A stretch of 64,000 bases of DNA. Source: JBBTTE01 sp038064375 (lineage in GTDB: Bacteria > Patescibacteriota > Saccharimonadia > Saccharimonadales > UBA4665). Positions within the stretch are counted from its first letter, which is position 1. Every line of letters begins with the position of its first letter. This document shows, one piece after another, positions 42,374 to 51,047 of the stretch. The stretch is from positions 434,001-498,000 of the forward strand of contig JBBTTF010000001.1 of assembly GCA_038064375.1 (NCBI GenBank), given 5' to 3'. Below the pieces are notes generated by a model. That model ran no database searches and had not been told where the DNA came from. It was given only the letters and a program-made list of their open reading frames with translations. The position numbers were made by a program, and so were the translations under genes.

Positions 42374-42895
42374 ATGGCAGAGTTAAGTTATGGCGACAAA
42401 GCACCGGACGTGGTGAACGTAGTAATCGAGATCCGTAAGGGCGAGCGCAACAAATACGAGATAGACAAGGACACTGGGCGTTTGTTCCTCGACCGCGTCA
42501 ATGGAACGACACTTGGCTATCCCACAGACTATGGCTATGTACCTGACACTCTTTGTGGTGACGGTGATCCAGTCGACGCTTTGTTAATCATTGATGAGTC
42601 TACCCCGCACGGCGTAGTCGTTCCATCTCGACCGATCGGCGTCTTGTACTTTGAAGATGACGGCGAAATGGACGAAAAGCTTATAGTCGTACCAGCCGAC
42701 GATGTAAGCAAAGACCACATCAAGGAACTCGACGATCTAGGTGAGAACTTTAAGAAAGTTATAGAGCACTTCTACTCTCACTACAAAGATTGGAAGAAAG
42801 GCTGGACTGGCGTTGATGGAAATCTTAAGGGTTGGGGTGATGCCGCAGCAGCCAAGACCGTCATTCAAGAATCCATCGATCGCTACAAGGGCTAA
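42374..42895 (+). CDS. ppa: inorganic pyrophosphatase, 173 aa
   Basis: Family I soluble pyrophosphatase: VVIEIRKGERNKYEIDKDTG, YPTDYGYVPDTLCGDGDP, and the metal signature DGDPVDALL (about 56-64). The start at 42374 has AAGGAG 5 bases upstream; an adjacent ATG at 42371 is too close to that site. Pulls biosynthetic reactions by removing PPi. First gene of the carbon-metabolism run; the Nudix gene begins 1 base after its stop. Confidence 0.95.
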   Translation: MAELSYGDKAPDVVNVVIEIRKGERNKYEIDKDTGRLFLDRVNGTTLGYPTDYGYVPDTLCGDGDPVDALLIIDESTPHGVVVPSRPIGVLYFEDDGEMDEKLIVVPADDVSKDHIKELDDLGENFKKVIEHFYSHYKDWKKGWTGVDGNLKGWGDAAAAKTVIQESIDRYKG

Positions 42896-42896
42896 T

Positions 42897-43487
42897 ATGC
42901 AAAAAGTCATCCCCCACGATAGTATTTTGGTGCCAGATGTGGCCACCAAGGTGTTTGAGGGGGAGATTTTTGATGTTTATCACTGGCCACAGACACTGTT
43001 TGACGACACGAGTCACACTTTTGAGATGCTTAAGAGGACTGATACCGTCACTGTAATGTGTGTGGTCGACGACAAGATTCTTGTGATCAACGATGAGCAG
43101 CCACACTTGGGTATGCGAAAGACCTTCCCCGGTGGACGGGTCGACCCAGAAGACGCGAGTATCGAGATGGCCGCTAAGCGCGAAGTCTTAGAAGAGACGG
43201 GCTACAGCTTTAAGAACTGGCGCCTAATACTTGTCCAGCAACCTTACAAAAAGATTGAGTGGTTTGTGTACATGCTACTTGCTTGGGATGAGGAGTCAAA
43301 AACTGAGCCAAAGCTAGATGCAGGCGAAAGAATATCCGTCGAAAGTCTAACAATCGACGAGCTCAAAAAAGTTGTGAATGGTAGATTTGTGAATCTCGGT
43401 GACAGCATGGCAATAATCGAGAGCCTCGAGAGTCTTGAGCAGTTACTAGCATTACCTGAGTTTGACGGCCAAACCGTCGACCGCTAG
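42897..43487 (+). CDS. Nudix hydrolase, 196 aa
   Basis: Nudix box at about 80-102, GGRVDPED then AAKREVLEETG, preceded by a strand pair (VTVMCVVDDKILVINDEQP) and a YMLLAWDEE strand, as in ADP-sugar pyrophosphatases; the spacing before REVLEE is two residues longer than the textbook box. Start at 42897 (MQKVIPHD) comes directly after the ppa stop; the longer frame lies in ppa. Substrate unknown, probably a nucleoside diphosphate sugar. Confidence 0.88.
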   Translation: MQKVIPHDSILVPDVATKVFEGEIFDVYHWPQTLFDDTSHTFEMLKRTDTVTVMCVVDDKILVINDEQPHLGMRKTFPGGRVDPEDASIEMAAKREVLEETGYSFKNWRLILVQQPYKKIEWFVYMLLAWDEESKTEPKLDAGERISVESLTIDELKKVVNGRFVNLGDSMAIIESLESLEQLLALPEFDGQTVDR

Positions 43488-43557
43488 CTTGCATAAGTAA
43501 AGATAAGCTTTTACAATGTAGCCATAAGAGTTAAAATAAAAATAACAAAAGGATACT

Positions 43558-44580
43558 ATGAAGACACGAGTGGCAATCAATGGTTTTGGACGAATTGGGC
43601 GCAACGCATTTAAGGTAGCACTTGAGCGCAGTGATCTCGAGATCGTAGCAATCAACGACCTAACAGACACGAAGACTTTGGCGCACTTGCTCAAGCATGA
43701 CAGCAACTACGGTACATACGCCCAAAAGGTTAGCTTTGACGACAAGGGAATTATTGTCGACGGTAAGCACATACTAGTGCTGGCCGAGAAAGACCCTGCC
43801 ACGTTGCCATGGGGCGAGCACAAAATTGACGTTGTTATAGAATCAACCGGTTTCTTTGTTGACCCAGCCAAAGCTCGCGCTCACATTGACGCGGGCGCCA
43901 AAAAGGTAGTCTTGAGCGCTCCAGCTAAGGGCGAAGGTGCTACAACTATCGTCCTAGGAGTCAACGAAGACGAACTCGAAACATCTGAAGATATCATCAG
44001 CAACGCTTCTTGTACAACCAACTGCATTACGCCTGTCGCTGCCGTTATCGAGGCTAACTTTGGTATCGACAAGGCCATGATGACCACAGTTCATAGCTAC
44101 ACTGCCAGTCAGAAGCTTCAAGACGCACCTGCTAAGGATTTGCGCGAGGCTCGTAATGCTGCCGAGAACATTGTTCCGACCACAACTGGCGCATCTATTG
44201 CTGCCGGACAAGCTTTGCCAGCTCTAAAGGGAATCTTTGGCGGCATGTCAGTTCGTGTTCCCACCCCAGTTGTTTCGCTAAGCGATTTTGTAATCATTAC
44301 TAAGAAGCCAGTTACTGTCGAAGAAGTTAACGAAGCCTTCAAGAAGGCGGCTAAAGAGCCCTTCTACCAAGGAATCCTTGATGTTTCGGAGGAGCCTCTA
44401 GTCAGCAGTGACTACATTGGCAACAGCCATAGTTGTATCGTCGACCTCTTGCTGACATCTGTTGTTGGCGACAACATGCTAAAAGTCGTGGCATGGTACG
44501 ACAACGAGTGGGGCTACAGCAACCGATTAGTTGAAGTCGTTGCCGACACCGGCCGCCTACTTCATGCCAAGAAGGGCTAA
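43558..44580 (+). CDS. gap: glyceraldehyde-3-phosphate dehydrogenase, 340 aa
   Basis: NAD-binding INGFGRIGRNAFKVAL at the N-terminus, catalytic SNASCTTNCITP (Cys about 155), the conserved HSYTASQKLQDAP, and the C-terminal WYDNEWGYSNRLVEV. Complete length. Oxidises glyceraldehyde 3-phosphate to 1,3-bisphosphoglycerate. AAGGATA is the ribosome site. rpiB follows 7 bases later, so the two are co-transcribed. Confidence 0.97.
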   Translation: MKTRVAINGFGRIGRNAFKVALERSDLEIVAINDLTDTKTLAHLLKHDSNYGTYAQKVSFDDKGIIVDGKHILVLAEKDPATLPWGEHKIDVVIESTGFFVDPAKARAHIDAGAKKVVLSAPAKGEGATTIVLGVNEDELETSEDIISNASCTTNCITPVAAVIEANFGIDKAMMTTVHSYTASQKLQDAPAKDLREARNAAENIVPTTTGASIAAGQALPALKGIFGGMSVRVPTPVVSLSDFVIITKKPVTVEEVNEAFKKAAKEPFYQGILDVSEEPLVSSDYIGNSHSCIVDLLLTSVVGDNMLKVVAWYDNEWGYSNRLVEVVADTGRLLHAKKG

Positions 44581-44587
44581 GACCTCT

Positions 44588-45076
44588 ATGAAACTAGCTA
44601 TCACCACTGATCACGCAGGCTTTGAAGCTCTGCAGCAGCTAAAGACATATCTAGAATCATTGGGACATGAGTGTGTTGATTACGGCCCTACAGAATTTGC
44701 TGCCGAAGATGACTATCCGGACTTTATGTTCCCAGCGGCCCGCGCTGTGGCTGACGGCGAATGCGAGGCTGGTGTGATTCTTGGCGGTAGTGGTCAGGGT
44801 GAGGCCATGGCTGCTAACAGAATTAAAGGTGCGCGTTGCGCCCTGTTTTATGGCCCCGTAGCTGCCAAAACTGCGATTGATGCCGAGGGCACTCTGAGTG
44901 ACGATCCTTATGAAATCCTTCGCCTATCCCGCCAGCACAATCATGCTAATATTCTAAGCTTGTCAGCTCGTTTCTTGAGCCTAGAAGAGATGCAAAAAGC
45001 AATTGTAATATGGCTAGATACACCTTATAGCGATGTTGAGCGACATGTCCGCAGAGTTCATAAACTCGATAAGTAG
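44588..45076 (+). CDS. rpiB: ribose-5-phosphate isomerase B, 162 aa
   Basis: RpiB/LacAB fold, interconverting ribose 5-phosphate and ribulose 5-phosphate. TTDHAGFEAL (about 6-15) and LGGSGQGEAMAANRIKGARC. The base is Glu in GGSGQGE, as in the actinobacterial type, instead of the Cys of the E. coli enzyme. Start at 44588 (MKLAITTD). A C-terminal extension (YSDVERHVRRVHKLDK) is present. Followed by a large inverted repeat. Confidence 0.93.
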   Translation: MKLAITTDHAGFEALQQLKTYLESLGHECVDYGPTEFAAEDDYPDFMFPAARAVADGECEAGVILGGSGQGEAMAANRIKGARCALFYGPVAAKTAIDAEGTLSDDPYEILRLSRQHNHANILSLSARFLSLEEMQKAIVIWLDTPYSDVERHVRRVHKLDK

Positions 45077-45107
45077 GCCGCTAACTGTATTGCTTTTATA
45101 TGCTTAG

Positions 45108-45170
45108 GTTTTTTGTGACCAGCCAAGAATTGGCCTGAACAGACACAATTCTTGGCTCATGGCAAAAAAC
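45108..45170. repeat. 63-base nested inverted repeat
   Basis: Inner arms AGCCAAGAATTG (45121-45132) and CAATTCTTGGCT (45146-45157) are perfect over 12 bp with a 13-base loop; outer arms GTTTTTTG (45108-45115) and CAAAAAAC (45163-45170) are perfect over 8 bp. A 5-base internal mismatch lies between. It may end the gap-rpiB transcript, but there is no T tract after the hairpin; a small insertion element is an alternative. Confidence 0.8.
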
Positions 45171-45176
45171 ACTAAT

Positions 45177-45209
45177 GTATAGCAGCGGTCTGACGTCAGC
45201 TATACCGCT
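45177..45209 (+). other. overlapping helices upstream of the rpe operon
   Basis: GTATAGC (45177-45183) pairs with GCTATAC (45199-45205), and AGCGGT (45184-45189) with ACCGCT (45204-45209); the 3' arms overlap by two bases. The loop holds the palindrome CTGACGTCAG. The pairs alternate or form a pseudoknot. It lies 30 bases before the rpe ATG; whether it is in the mRNA or is an operator is open. Confidence 0.5.
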
Positions 45210-45238
45210 TAAGCCCAACAAGCTGTATCATAAATGTA

Positions 45239-45880
45239 ATGAGCAAAGTCACTATCTGTCCCACGATTACAGCCTTCGATGCACATGAGTATAGGGCTCA
45301 GATGGAGCGCGTGGCTCCTTTTGCCAAGCATGTACATATTGATCTGATGGATGGAGAATTTGCGTCTTCCAAGTCGCCGAGTCTCAAGCAGATCTGGTGG
45401 CCACACGAGCTAACTGCCGATATTCACCTGATGTACCAGCGCCCAATGGAATATATAGGTGACCTCATAAGACTCAAGCCCAAGATGGTAATAATTCACA
45501 ACGAAGCTGATGTTCATCACATGCACTTTGCGGCTCAACTGCACAAAGAAGGGATCGAAGCCGGTCTAGCAATCATGCAAGATACGCCACCCGAGTACGC
45601 TTATCAAATAATGCATAGCTTTGATCAAGTATTGGTCTTTAGCGGCAATCTTGGCTATCACGGCGGGGAGGCTGATCTAGGGCTGCTCGATAAGGTTAAG
45701 AAGATCCGTAGGCATCATCCAGAGTGCGAAATCGCGTGGGACGGCGGTATTAATGACCAAAATGCCAAGCAACTGGTAGATGCTGGTGTAAGTGTATTAA
45801 ATGTCGGCGGCTTTGTTCAGCAGTCCGACGACCCAGAGGCCGCTTATGCTAAACTGAAAGCAGCTATAGAGGCCAAATAA
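45239..45880 (+). CDS. rpe: ribulose-phosphate 3-epimerase family protein, 213 aa
   Basis: TIM-barrel epimerase: ICPTITAFD at strand 1, HIDLMDGEFA (metal His/Asp, about 33-42), ADIHLMYQRP with the second His, and WDGGINDQNAKQLVDAGV with the catalytic Asp. Interconverts ribulose and xylulose 5-phosphate. Slightly diverged from classical Rpe (PSILS becomes PTITA). The transketolase gene overlaps its stop (TAATG). TATCAT lies 7 bases before the ATG. Confidence 0.88.
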   Translation: MSKVTICPTITAFDAHEYRAQMERVAPFAKHVHIDLMDGEFASSKSPSLKQIWWPHELTADIHLMYQRPMEYIGDLIRLKPKMVIIHNEADVHHMHFAAQLHKEGIEAGLAIMQDTPPEYAYQIMHSFDQVLVFSGNLGYHGGEADLGLLDKVKKIRRHHPECEIAWDGGINDQNAKQLVDAGVSVLNVGGFVQQSDDPEAAYAKLKAAIEAK

Positions 45881-46734
45881 TGCACAAATTACCCCTAGAA
45901 CGACTCGAAACCATTGCCAATGAAATCCGCGAGGATATCATCAGGATGCTTGAGCATGCTGGTAGCGGCCACAGTGCGGGTCCACTTGGCCTAGCTGATA
46001 TTTTTACTGCCCTCTACTTCGACGTCATGAAGTACGATCCCAAAAACCCTGATTGGGACGAGCGTGACATATTCTTGCTGAGCAATGGTCACTGTGTGCC
46101 GGTACAGTATGTAGCTATGGCTCATGCTGGGTTCTTTGATAAGAAGGAACTAATGACATTAAGACAGCTTGGCAGCAGACTGCAGGGCCACCCAGAGCGT
46201 ACCTTATTACCGGGGCTCGAGAACACCAGTGGGCCGCTTGGGTCTGGACTTAGTCAGGCTTGTGGCATGGCACTTGCAATGCGAATGGACAACCAGACTC
46301 ATCGTTGGGTTTACGTTGTAATGGGCGACGGCGAACAAGATGAAGGCAATGTTTGGGAAGCCGCCATGCTAGCTAACAAGTACAAGCTCAGTAACATTAT
46401 CGCAATTACTGACCGCAACAACATTCAGATTGACGGGCCAACCGAGTCAGTTATGCCTCTGGAAGACTTTAAGGCCAAATGGGAAGCCTTTGGCTGGCAT
46501 GTGCTAGAAGTGAACGGCAATGACATCGACGCCGTTATAGATGCCTGTGCGATGGCCAAGGCGATTGTTGAGAAGCCAATTATGATTATTGCTCACACCA
46601 TACCGGGTAAGGGCGTCGACTTTATGGAGTATGACTTTACATGGCACGGTAAGCCACCAGATCATGAACAGGCTAAAAAGGCGCTACACGAGCTGCGCAC
46701 CTTGGGTGGCAAGATCAGAGGTGAACATGAGTGA
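45880..46734 (+). CDS. transketolase, N-terminal subunit, 284 aa
   Basis: Thiamine-diphosphate-binding half of a split transketolase: SGHSAGPLGLADIFTALYF (about 29-47), GPLGSGLSQACGMALAMRM and the TPP motif GDGEQDEGNVWEAA (about 148-161) ending in DRNNIQIDG. Transfers two-carbon units between sugar phosphates together with the next gene's product. Separate halves are common in archaea and CPR. Overlaps both neighbours. Confidence 0.95.
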   Translation: MHKLPLERLETIANEIREDIIRMLEHAGSGHSAGPLGLADIFTALYFDVMKYDPKNPDWDERDIFLLSNGHCVPVQYVAMAHAGFFDKKELMTLRQLGSRLQGHPERTLLPGLENTSGPLGSGLSQACGMALAMRMDNQTHRWVYVVMGDGEQDEGNVWEAAMLANKYKLSNIIAITDRNNIQIDGPTESVMPLEDFKAKWEAFGWHVLEVNGNDIDAVIDACAMAKAIVEKPIMIIAHTIPGKGVDFMEYDFTWHGKPPDHEQAKKALHELRTLGGKIRGEHE

Positions 46735-47695
46735 TCTACATTTAGTCGACTTAGAGGGCGAGCTAAAGTCCGAGCCGATTCGTAAAGGCTTTGGCAAGGG
46801 CTTACTAGAAGCTGGCAAGCGTGACGTCAATGTCGTAGCGGCTTGCGCCGATCTGACTGATTCTACGCAGATGAGCCTGTTTAAGGCGGAGTTTCCAGAT
46901 CGCTTTGTTGAGATCGGTGTTGCCGAGCAAAACCTCGTAACTGTTGGCTCGGGCCTCAGTGCTATGGGTAAGATTCCTTTCGTCAGCTCATACGCAGCCT
47001 TTAGCCCCGGTCGCAACTGGGAGCAAATCAGGACTACGATTTGTCTCAATGATCGACCCGTAAAAGTTGTTGGTAGTCACGCTGGTGTTAGTGTTGGCCC
47101 TGACGGTGCTACCCACCAGATGCTAGAAGACATAGCTCTAATGCGCGTTTTGCCCAATATGGTAGTTATTGTGCCGTGCGACAGCGTTGAGGCCGAGAAG
47201 GCGACACTGGCTATGGCTGCTGACAAGCGACCCAACTATCTGCGTCTTGCAAGAGAAGCCACACCGATTATTACGACCGACAAAACGCCTTTCGAGATTG
47301 GCAAAGCTTACGTTATGGCCAAAGGCGCCGATGTGACTTTGATTGCCACGGGAACTATGACTTACCAAGCCTTATTGGCAGCAGAAAAGCTATTTAAGGA
47401 CGGCATTGAAGCCGAAGTTGTCCACGTACCAACTATCAAGCCACTGGACGAAGAGACCATTCTTAAGAGTGTTCGCAAGACAGGTGCCGTAGTCACTGCA
47501 GAAGAAGCTCAAATTGCTGGCGGTCTAGGCGGAGCAATTGCCGAGCTGCTATCAGAAAATCATCCAGCCAAACTCAAAAGGGTTGGTATGAAGGATCGCT
47601 TTGGCGAGTCGGGCTCGCCTGATCAGTTGCTTGAGCATTTTGGGCTAGACGCCAAGCACATTAGGTTGGCAGCCCACGCTGTACTAGACAAATAA
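46727..47695 (+). CDS. transketolase, C-terminal subunit, 322 aa
   Basis: Pyrimidine-binding and C-terminal domains of the split enzyme: AACADLTDSTQMSLF, the catalytic Glu region FVEIGVAEQNLV (about 61-72), SYAAFSPGRNWEQIR and HAGVSVGPDGATHQ. Start at 46727 (MSDLHLVDL) overlaps the first subunit by 8 bases with GAGGTG as ribosome site. Functions only with the N-terminal subunit. Confidence 0.95.
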   Translation: MSDLHLVDLEGELKSEPIRKGFGKGLLEAGKRDVNVVAACADLTDSTQMSLFKAEFPDRFVEIGVAEQNLVTVGSGLSAMGKIPFVSSYAAFSPGRNWEQIRTTICLNDRPVKVVGSHAGVSVGPDGATHQMLEDIALMRVLPNMVVIVPCDSVEAEKATLAMAADKRPNYLRLAREATPIITTDKTPFEIGKAYVMAKGADVTLIATGTMTYQALLAAEKLFKDGIEAEVVHVPTIKPLDEETILKSVRKTGAVVTAEEAQIAGGLGGAIAELLSENHPAKLKRVGMKDRFGESGSPDQLLEHFGLDAKHIRLAAHAVLDK

Positions 47696-47732
47696 TCTTG
47701 GCGGCGTAAGCATAAGCGTTTATACTGGCGCT

Positions 47733-48650
47733 ATGCCACAAACACTTAGACAGATGAGACAAAACTGTGCCCAAGCACGCAAGCGCATGGCTCAAGCCCG
47801 TGCCGAACATTGGGCTTTTGGGGCCTTTAATCTTGACGATGAGGCGACTCTTAAGGCTGTAGTTCAAGCCGCCGCCGCTAAGAATGCGCCTGTTCTAGTA
47901 GAGGTTAGCCAAGGCGAAGTCGACGATATCGGCATCAACAATGTCCGCGATATGGTCGACAACTTTAAGTACCAATACGGTGTCGAGATTTATGTAAATC
48001 TTGATCATAGCCCAAGTGTCGAGGCAGCCAAAGACGGTATCGAGGCCGGCTTTGAGTTTATTCATATAGATGTTTCACAGTCTAATCATGACGCTACTGA
48101 TGAAGAAATTTTGGAAGCAACCAGAGAAGTCGTATCTTATGCTCAATTAACAGGTGCTTTAGTCGAAAGCGAGCCACATTACTTTGGCGGATCATCGAAT
48201 GTTCACAAAGAGGACATAGATTACGAAGAGATCAAGAAGACCTTTAGTACACCCGAGGGTGCCAAGGCGTTCGCTGACGCCACCGGTATTGATACATTTG
48301 CGGCGGCTATTGGTAACCTGCACGGCAAGTATCCTGTACCAAAAGTACTTGATCTTGAACTGCTGCAGAGACTGAGGGACGCTTTTGACTGCAATATCTC
48401 ACTACATGGTGGGAGCGGCACACCAGGGCATTACTTTAGGGACGCGGTTAAGATCGGTGTTACCAAGATCAACATCAATAGCGACATGAGGTACGCCTAC
48501 CGCACTGCGCTAGAGAAGATATTGGCTGAGAAGCCTGATGAATACTCGATAGCCAAGCTTATTGGTACAGAGGTTGTTCCGGCCGTTCAGGCAATTGTGG
48601 AAAGCAAAATAGATGACTTTAATTCGGCCGGCAAAGCCGTGGTAAACTAA
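47733..48650 (+). CDS. fba: class II fructose-bisphosphate aldolase family, 305 aa
   Basis: Zinc TIM-barrel aldolase: AFGAFNLDDEATLKAVV, YVNLDHSPSVEAAKDGIEAG (metal His about 90), HIDVSQSNHDATDEE, AIGNLHGKYP and SLHGGSGTPGH with the second metal His. Makes or splits fructose 1,6-bisphosphate, or the tagatose or sedoheptulose equivalents. TATACT ends 6 bases before the ATG; leaderless by layout. Confidence 0.92.
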   Translation: MPQTLRQMRQNCAQARKRMAQARAEHWAFGAFNLDDEATLKAVVQAAAAKNAPVLVEVSQGEVDDIGINNVRDMVDNFKYQYGVEIYVNLDHSPSVEAAKDGIEAGFEFIHIDVSQSNHDATDEEILEATREVVSYAQLTGALVESEPHYFGGSSNVHKEDIDYEEIKKTFSTPEGAKAFADATGIDTFAAAIGNLHGKYPVPKVLDLELLQRLRDAFDCNISLHGGSGTPGHYFRDAVKIGVTKININSDMRYAYRTALEKILAEKPDEYSIAKLIGTEVVPAVQAIVESKIDDFNSAGKAVVN

Positions 48651-48683
48651 AAGCATAAACATTATAAATTAGGGGTGGGAACA

Positions 48684-49688
48684 GTGGCAGACAAACCTGA
48701 CGTAATCAGTATCGGTGACATAGTAACTGACGCATTTATTAAGTTGATCGATGATCAAGCAATAACTTACGAAAACGAGCAAGGTAAGTGGTTGGCAATG
48801 CCATTTGGTAACAAGCTTCCTTTTGACCATGCCGAAGTTATCGAAGCTGTCGGTAACGCCGCCAATGCTGCGGTGGCATTTGAGAGACTAGGCCTAGAAA
48901 GCGCCTTTGTAACCAATGTTGGCTCTGATGCTCACGGCCGCGATATGATTAAGGCTCTGGACAAGAACGGCGTTGACACTCGTTTTGTACGCATAAACCG
49001 TGGCAAAAAGAGCAACTACCACTACGTGCTTTGGTACAAGGAAGAGCGCACCATCCTCATAAAGCACGAAGAGTACGACTATCACTGGCCGCACCTTCGT
49101 CCAAGTGAAACCCCTAAGTGGGTCTACTTTAGCTCGATCAGCGAGCTGGCCATCCCGTATCATGATCAGGTTGCCGACTGGCTAGATGAGAACCCAGATG
49201 TAAAGTTGGCCTTCCAGCCAGGGACTTTCCAGATGAGTGCAGGCACTGAGCGACTAAAGAGAATTTATGCTCGGAGTGAAGTCTTGGTCCTAAACCGCGA
49301 AGAAGCTGCCAACGTCGGCGGCGGTAATCACGAGGACATGCATGACTTGTTTAATAAACTACACGAACTAGGCTCCAAGATAGTGGTCATCACCGATGGC
49401 CCAGATGGTGCTTACGCCTCGGATGGTGAGAATCGCTTCCAGATGCCGCTATATCCTGACCCAGCTCCACCCGTAGATCGAACGGGCGCCGGTGATTCAT
49501 TTGCCTCAACCTTTGTAGCGGCGCTTATGAAGGGCAACTCTATCGAAGGTGCTTTGCAGTGGGCTCCTATCAACTCCATGAACGTCGTCCAAAAGGTTGG
49601 TGCACAGGCCGGACTGCTGACCGAAAAAGAACTTGACCACTACTTGAGGCACGCACCTGACTGGTACAAGCCAACCCGCATGAAATAA
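48684..49688 (+). CDS. PfkB-family carbohydrate kinase, 334 aa
   Basis: Ribokinase-like fold: VISIGDIVTDAFIKL at the start, a GNAANAAVAFERLGL segment, and the C-terminal anion-hole signature DRTGAGDSFASTFVAALMKG with the catalytic Asp. The GTG at 48684 is preferred, 5-6 bases after AGGGGTGG; an in-frame GTG at 48675 overlaps that site. Phosphorylates a sugar or nucleoside. Its place after the pentose-phosphate genes suggests ribose, a nucleoside or fructose 6-phosphate. Confidence 0.9.
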   Translation: MADKPDVISIGDIVTDAFIKLIDDQAITYENEQGKWLAMPFGNKLPFDHAEVIEAVGNAANAAVAFERLGLESAFVTNVGSDAHGRDMIKALDKNGVDTRFVRINRGKKSNYHYVLWYKEERTILIKHEEYDYHWPHLRPSETPKWVYFSSISELAIPYHDQVADWLDENPDVKLAFQPGTFQMSAGTERLKRIYARSEVLVLNREEAANVGGGNHEDMHDLFNKLHELGSKIVVITDGPDGAYASDGENRFQMPLYPDPAPPVDRTGAGDSFASTFVAALMKGNSIEGALQWAPINSMNVVQKVGAQAGLLTEKELDHYLRHAPDWYKPTRMK

Positions 49689-49787
49689 GAGGGAGAGGCC
49701 CTTCCGTCAAGTAGTTGCTTATGGTAATCTATACCTAAGGATCAATATGATTTTCAACATAAAAATAACTAGGGTGGGACACGAAGC

Positions 49788-51032
49788 ATGACACGCTTCT
49801 TATCCGAGTCTTTGCAAGCATCTGAACCTTTCTTTCGTTTGGGTCTAAGGCACATGGAATCTGCCAATGGCAACCCGAACACTGATATTAGGTTCAGTAG
49901 TGAAGTTAAGCGCGCTTCACAAGATAAATTAAGGGGTTTAGGACTTGATCCAATCGATACGACTGCCGAGGAGCTTTATCACGTTATTCAGGAGCGAATT
50001 AAGGCCGATGACGCTCGCTTGACCAAGACGCTGCGAACTCACGCTGCAACACATGTCTCGGCTGAAGGTGATGTCGTTGCCGGTATGATCCATGTTCTTA
50101 AGGAACTACCAGACTCTAAGCGCTGTTTCTCCCTTAAATCTAGCAGTCTCAAATCATTGCTTAAGAACCAGCCGCCCAAGAAGGCGCTTAAGCAGCTCGG
50201 CTACCGGTCCGTCGACTCATTCCTCAAGCATGAAGTACCAGTTTTGGCATTGACTGCGGCATGGCTAACAGAGGGAAACGCATGGCAAAACCGCTTTATC
50301 GAGCAGTACAAGAAGCTCAAGCCTAGCGACTTCGAGAATCGTAATATTATGATCCTTCAACCGACAACACAGCGATGGAATAAGTTGGCCACGGAAGCAG
50401 TTGAGGCTAATCGTCATAACCTAGTGAGTTTCAAAGAACTGGGTGCTTTGGTCTTTTTGCCGTTGCCCAAGAACGTGTCTGAAGGGACTGTGACAGTAAG
50501 CCTAAGTCTAGCCCTTCACGAGCTTAATAAGATTAGAGCTAACAGCACCTACCTACAGCTATGCCAAGTCAGGCCTGATTTTGGCAAGGTTGTGCAGACT
50601 GTCGCCAGTGATGAGCCATACCTTAAGTCCGAACTGCTTGACCAACCGGTCCAATGGCATCTAGTCCACGACTACTACTCACGCTTCAAGGATAAGCTTA
50701 GCGAAGATATCTTTGAGCCACATGTCCAGAGCGACGACATTTCATGGCACGAGGTCGAGAAAACACTAAGCGATATTGAGCCGAGTCTCAAGTTTTGGCA
50801 GCAGAGTGCTCATCTTGGTTTGGTTCATGGTGGCCAGCCGGTTTCGTTGAATATCGTCGACGCTGCGCTTAATCTGTGTAATTCGTTGCCGTTTGAGAAG
50901 CGAATGGTTCAGTACTTCCAGAATTCATTGTGGCACGAGCTACTTTTGCGCTACATGGGTCACGAATCGGTCGAAAGAGCAGTTATGAGTGAGCTAAGCC
51001 CGCGGCTAGCCACAGAAACAGTAACGGCATAA
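49788..51032 (+). CDS. hypothetical protein, 414 aa
   Basis: Soluble, largely helical protein with many Leu/Lys/Glu, no signal peptide or membrane helix. Notable segments are KALKQLGYRSVDSFLKHE (about 140-157) and a C-terminal WHELLLRYMGHESVERA. I do not recognise the family; it may be a lineage-specific CPR protein. AGGGTGGG precedes the ATG. Followed 15 bases later by a LOG protein on the same strand, perhaps one operon. Confidence 0.65.
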   Translation: MTRFLSESLQASEPFFRLGLRHMESANGNPNTDIRFSSEVKRASQDKLRGLGLDPIDTTAEELYHVIQERIKADDARLTKTLRTHAATHVSAEGDVVAGMIHVLKELPDSKRCFSLKSSSLKSLLKNQPPKKALKQLGYRSVDSFLKHEVPVLALTAAWLTEGNAWQNRFIEQYKKLKPSDFENRNIMILQPTTQRWNKLATEAVEANRHNLVSFKELGALVFLPLPKNVSEGTVTVSLSLALHELNKIRANSTYLQLCQVRPDFGKVVQTVASDEPYLKSELLDQPVQWHLVHDYYSRFKDKLSEDIFEPHVQSDDISWHEVEKTLSDIEPSLKFWQQSAHLGLVHGGQPVSLNIVDAALNLCNSLPFEKRMVQYFQNSLWHELLLRYMGHESVERAVMSELSPRLATETVTA

Positions 51033-51047
51033 GGGTAGGGGATTAAT

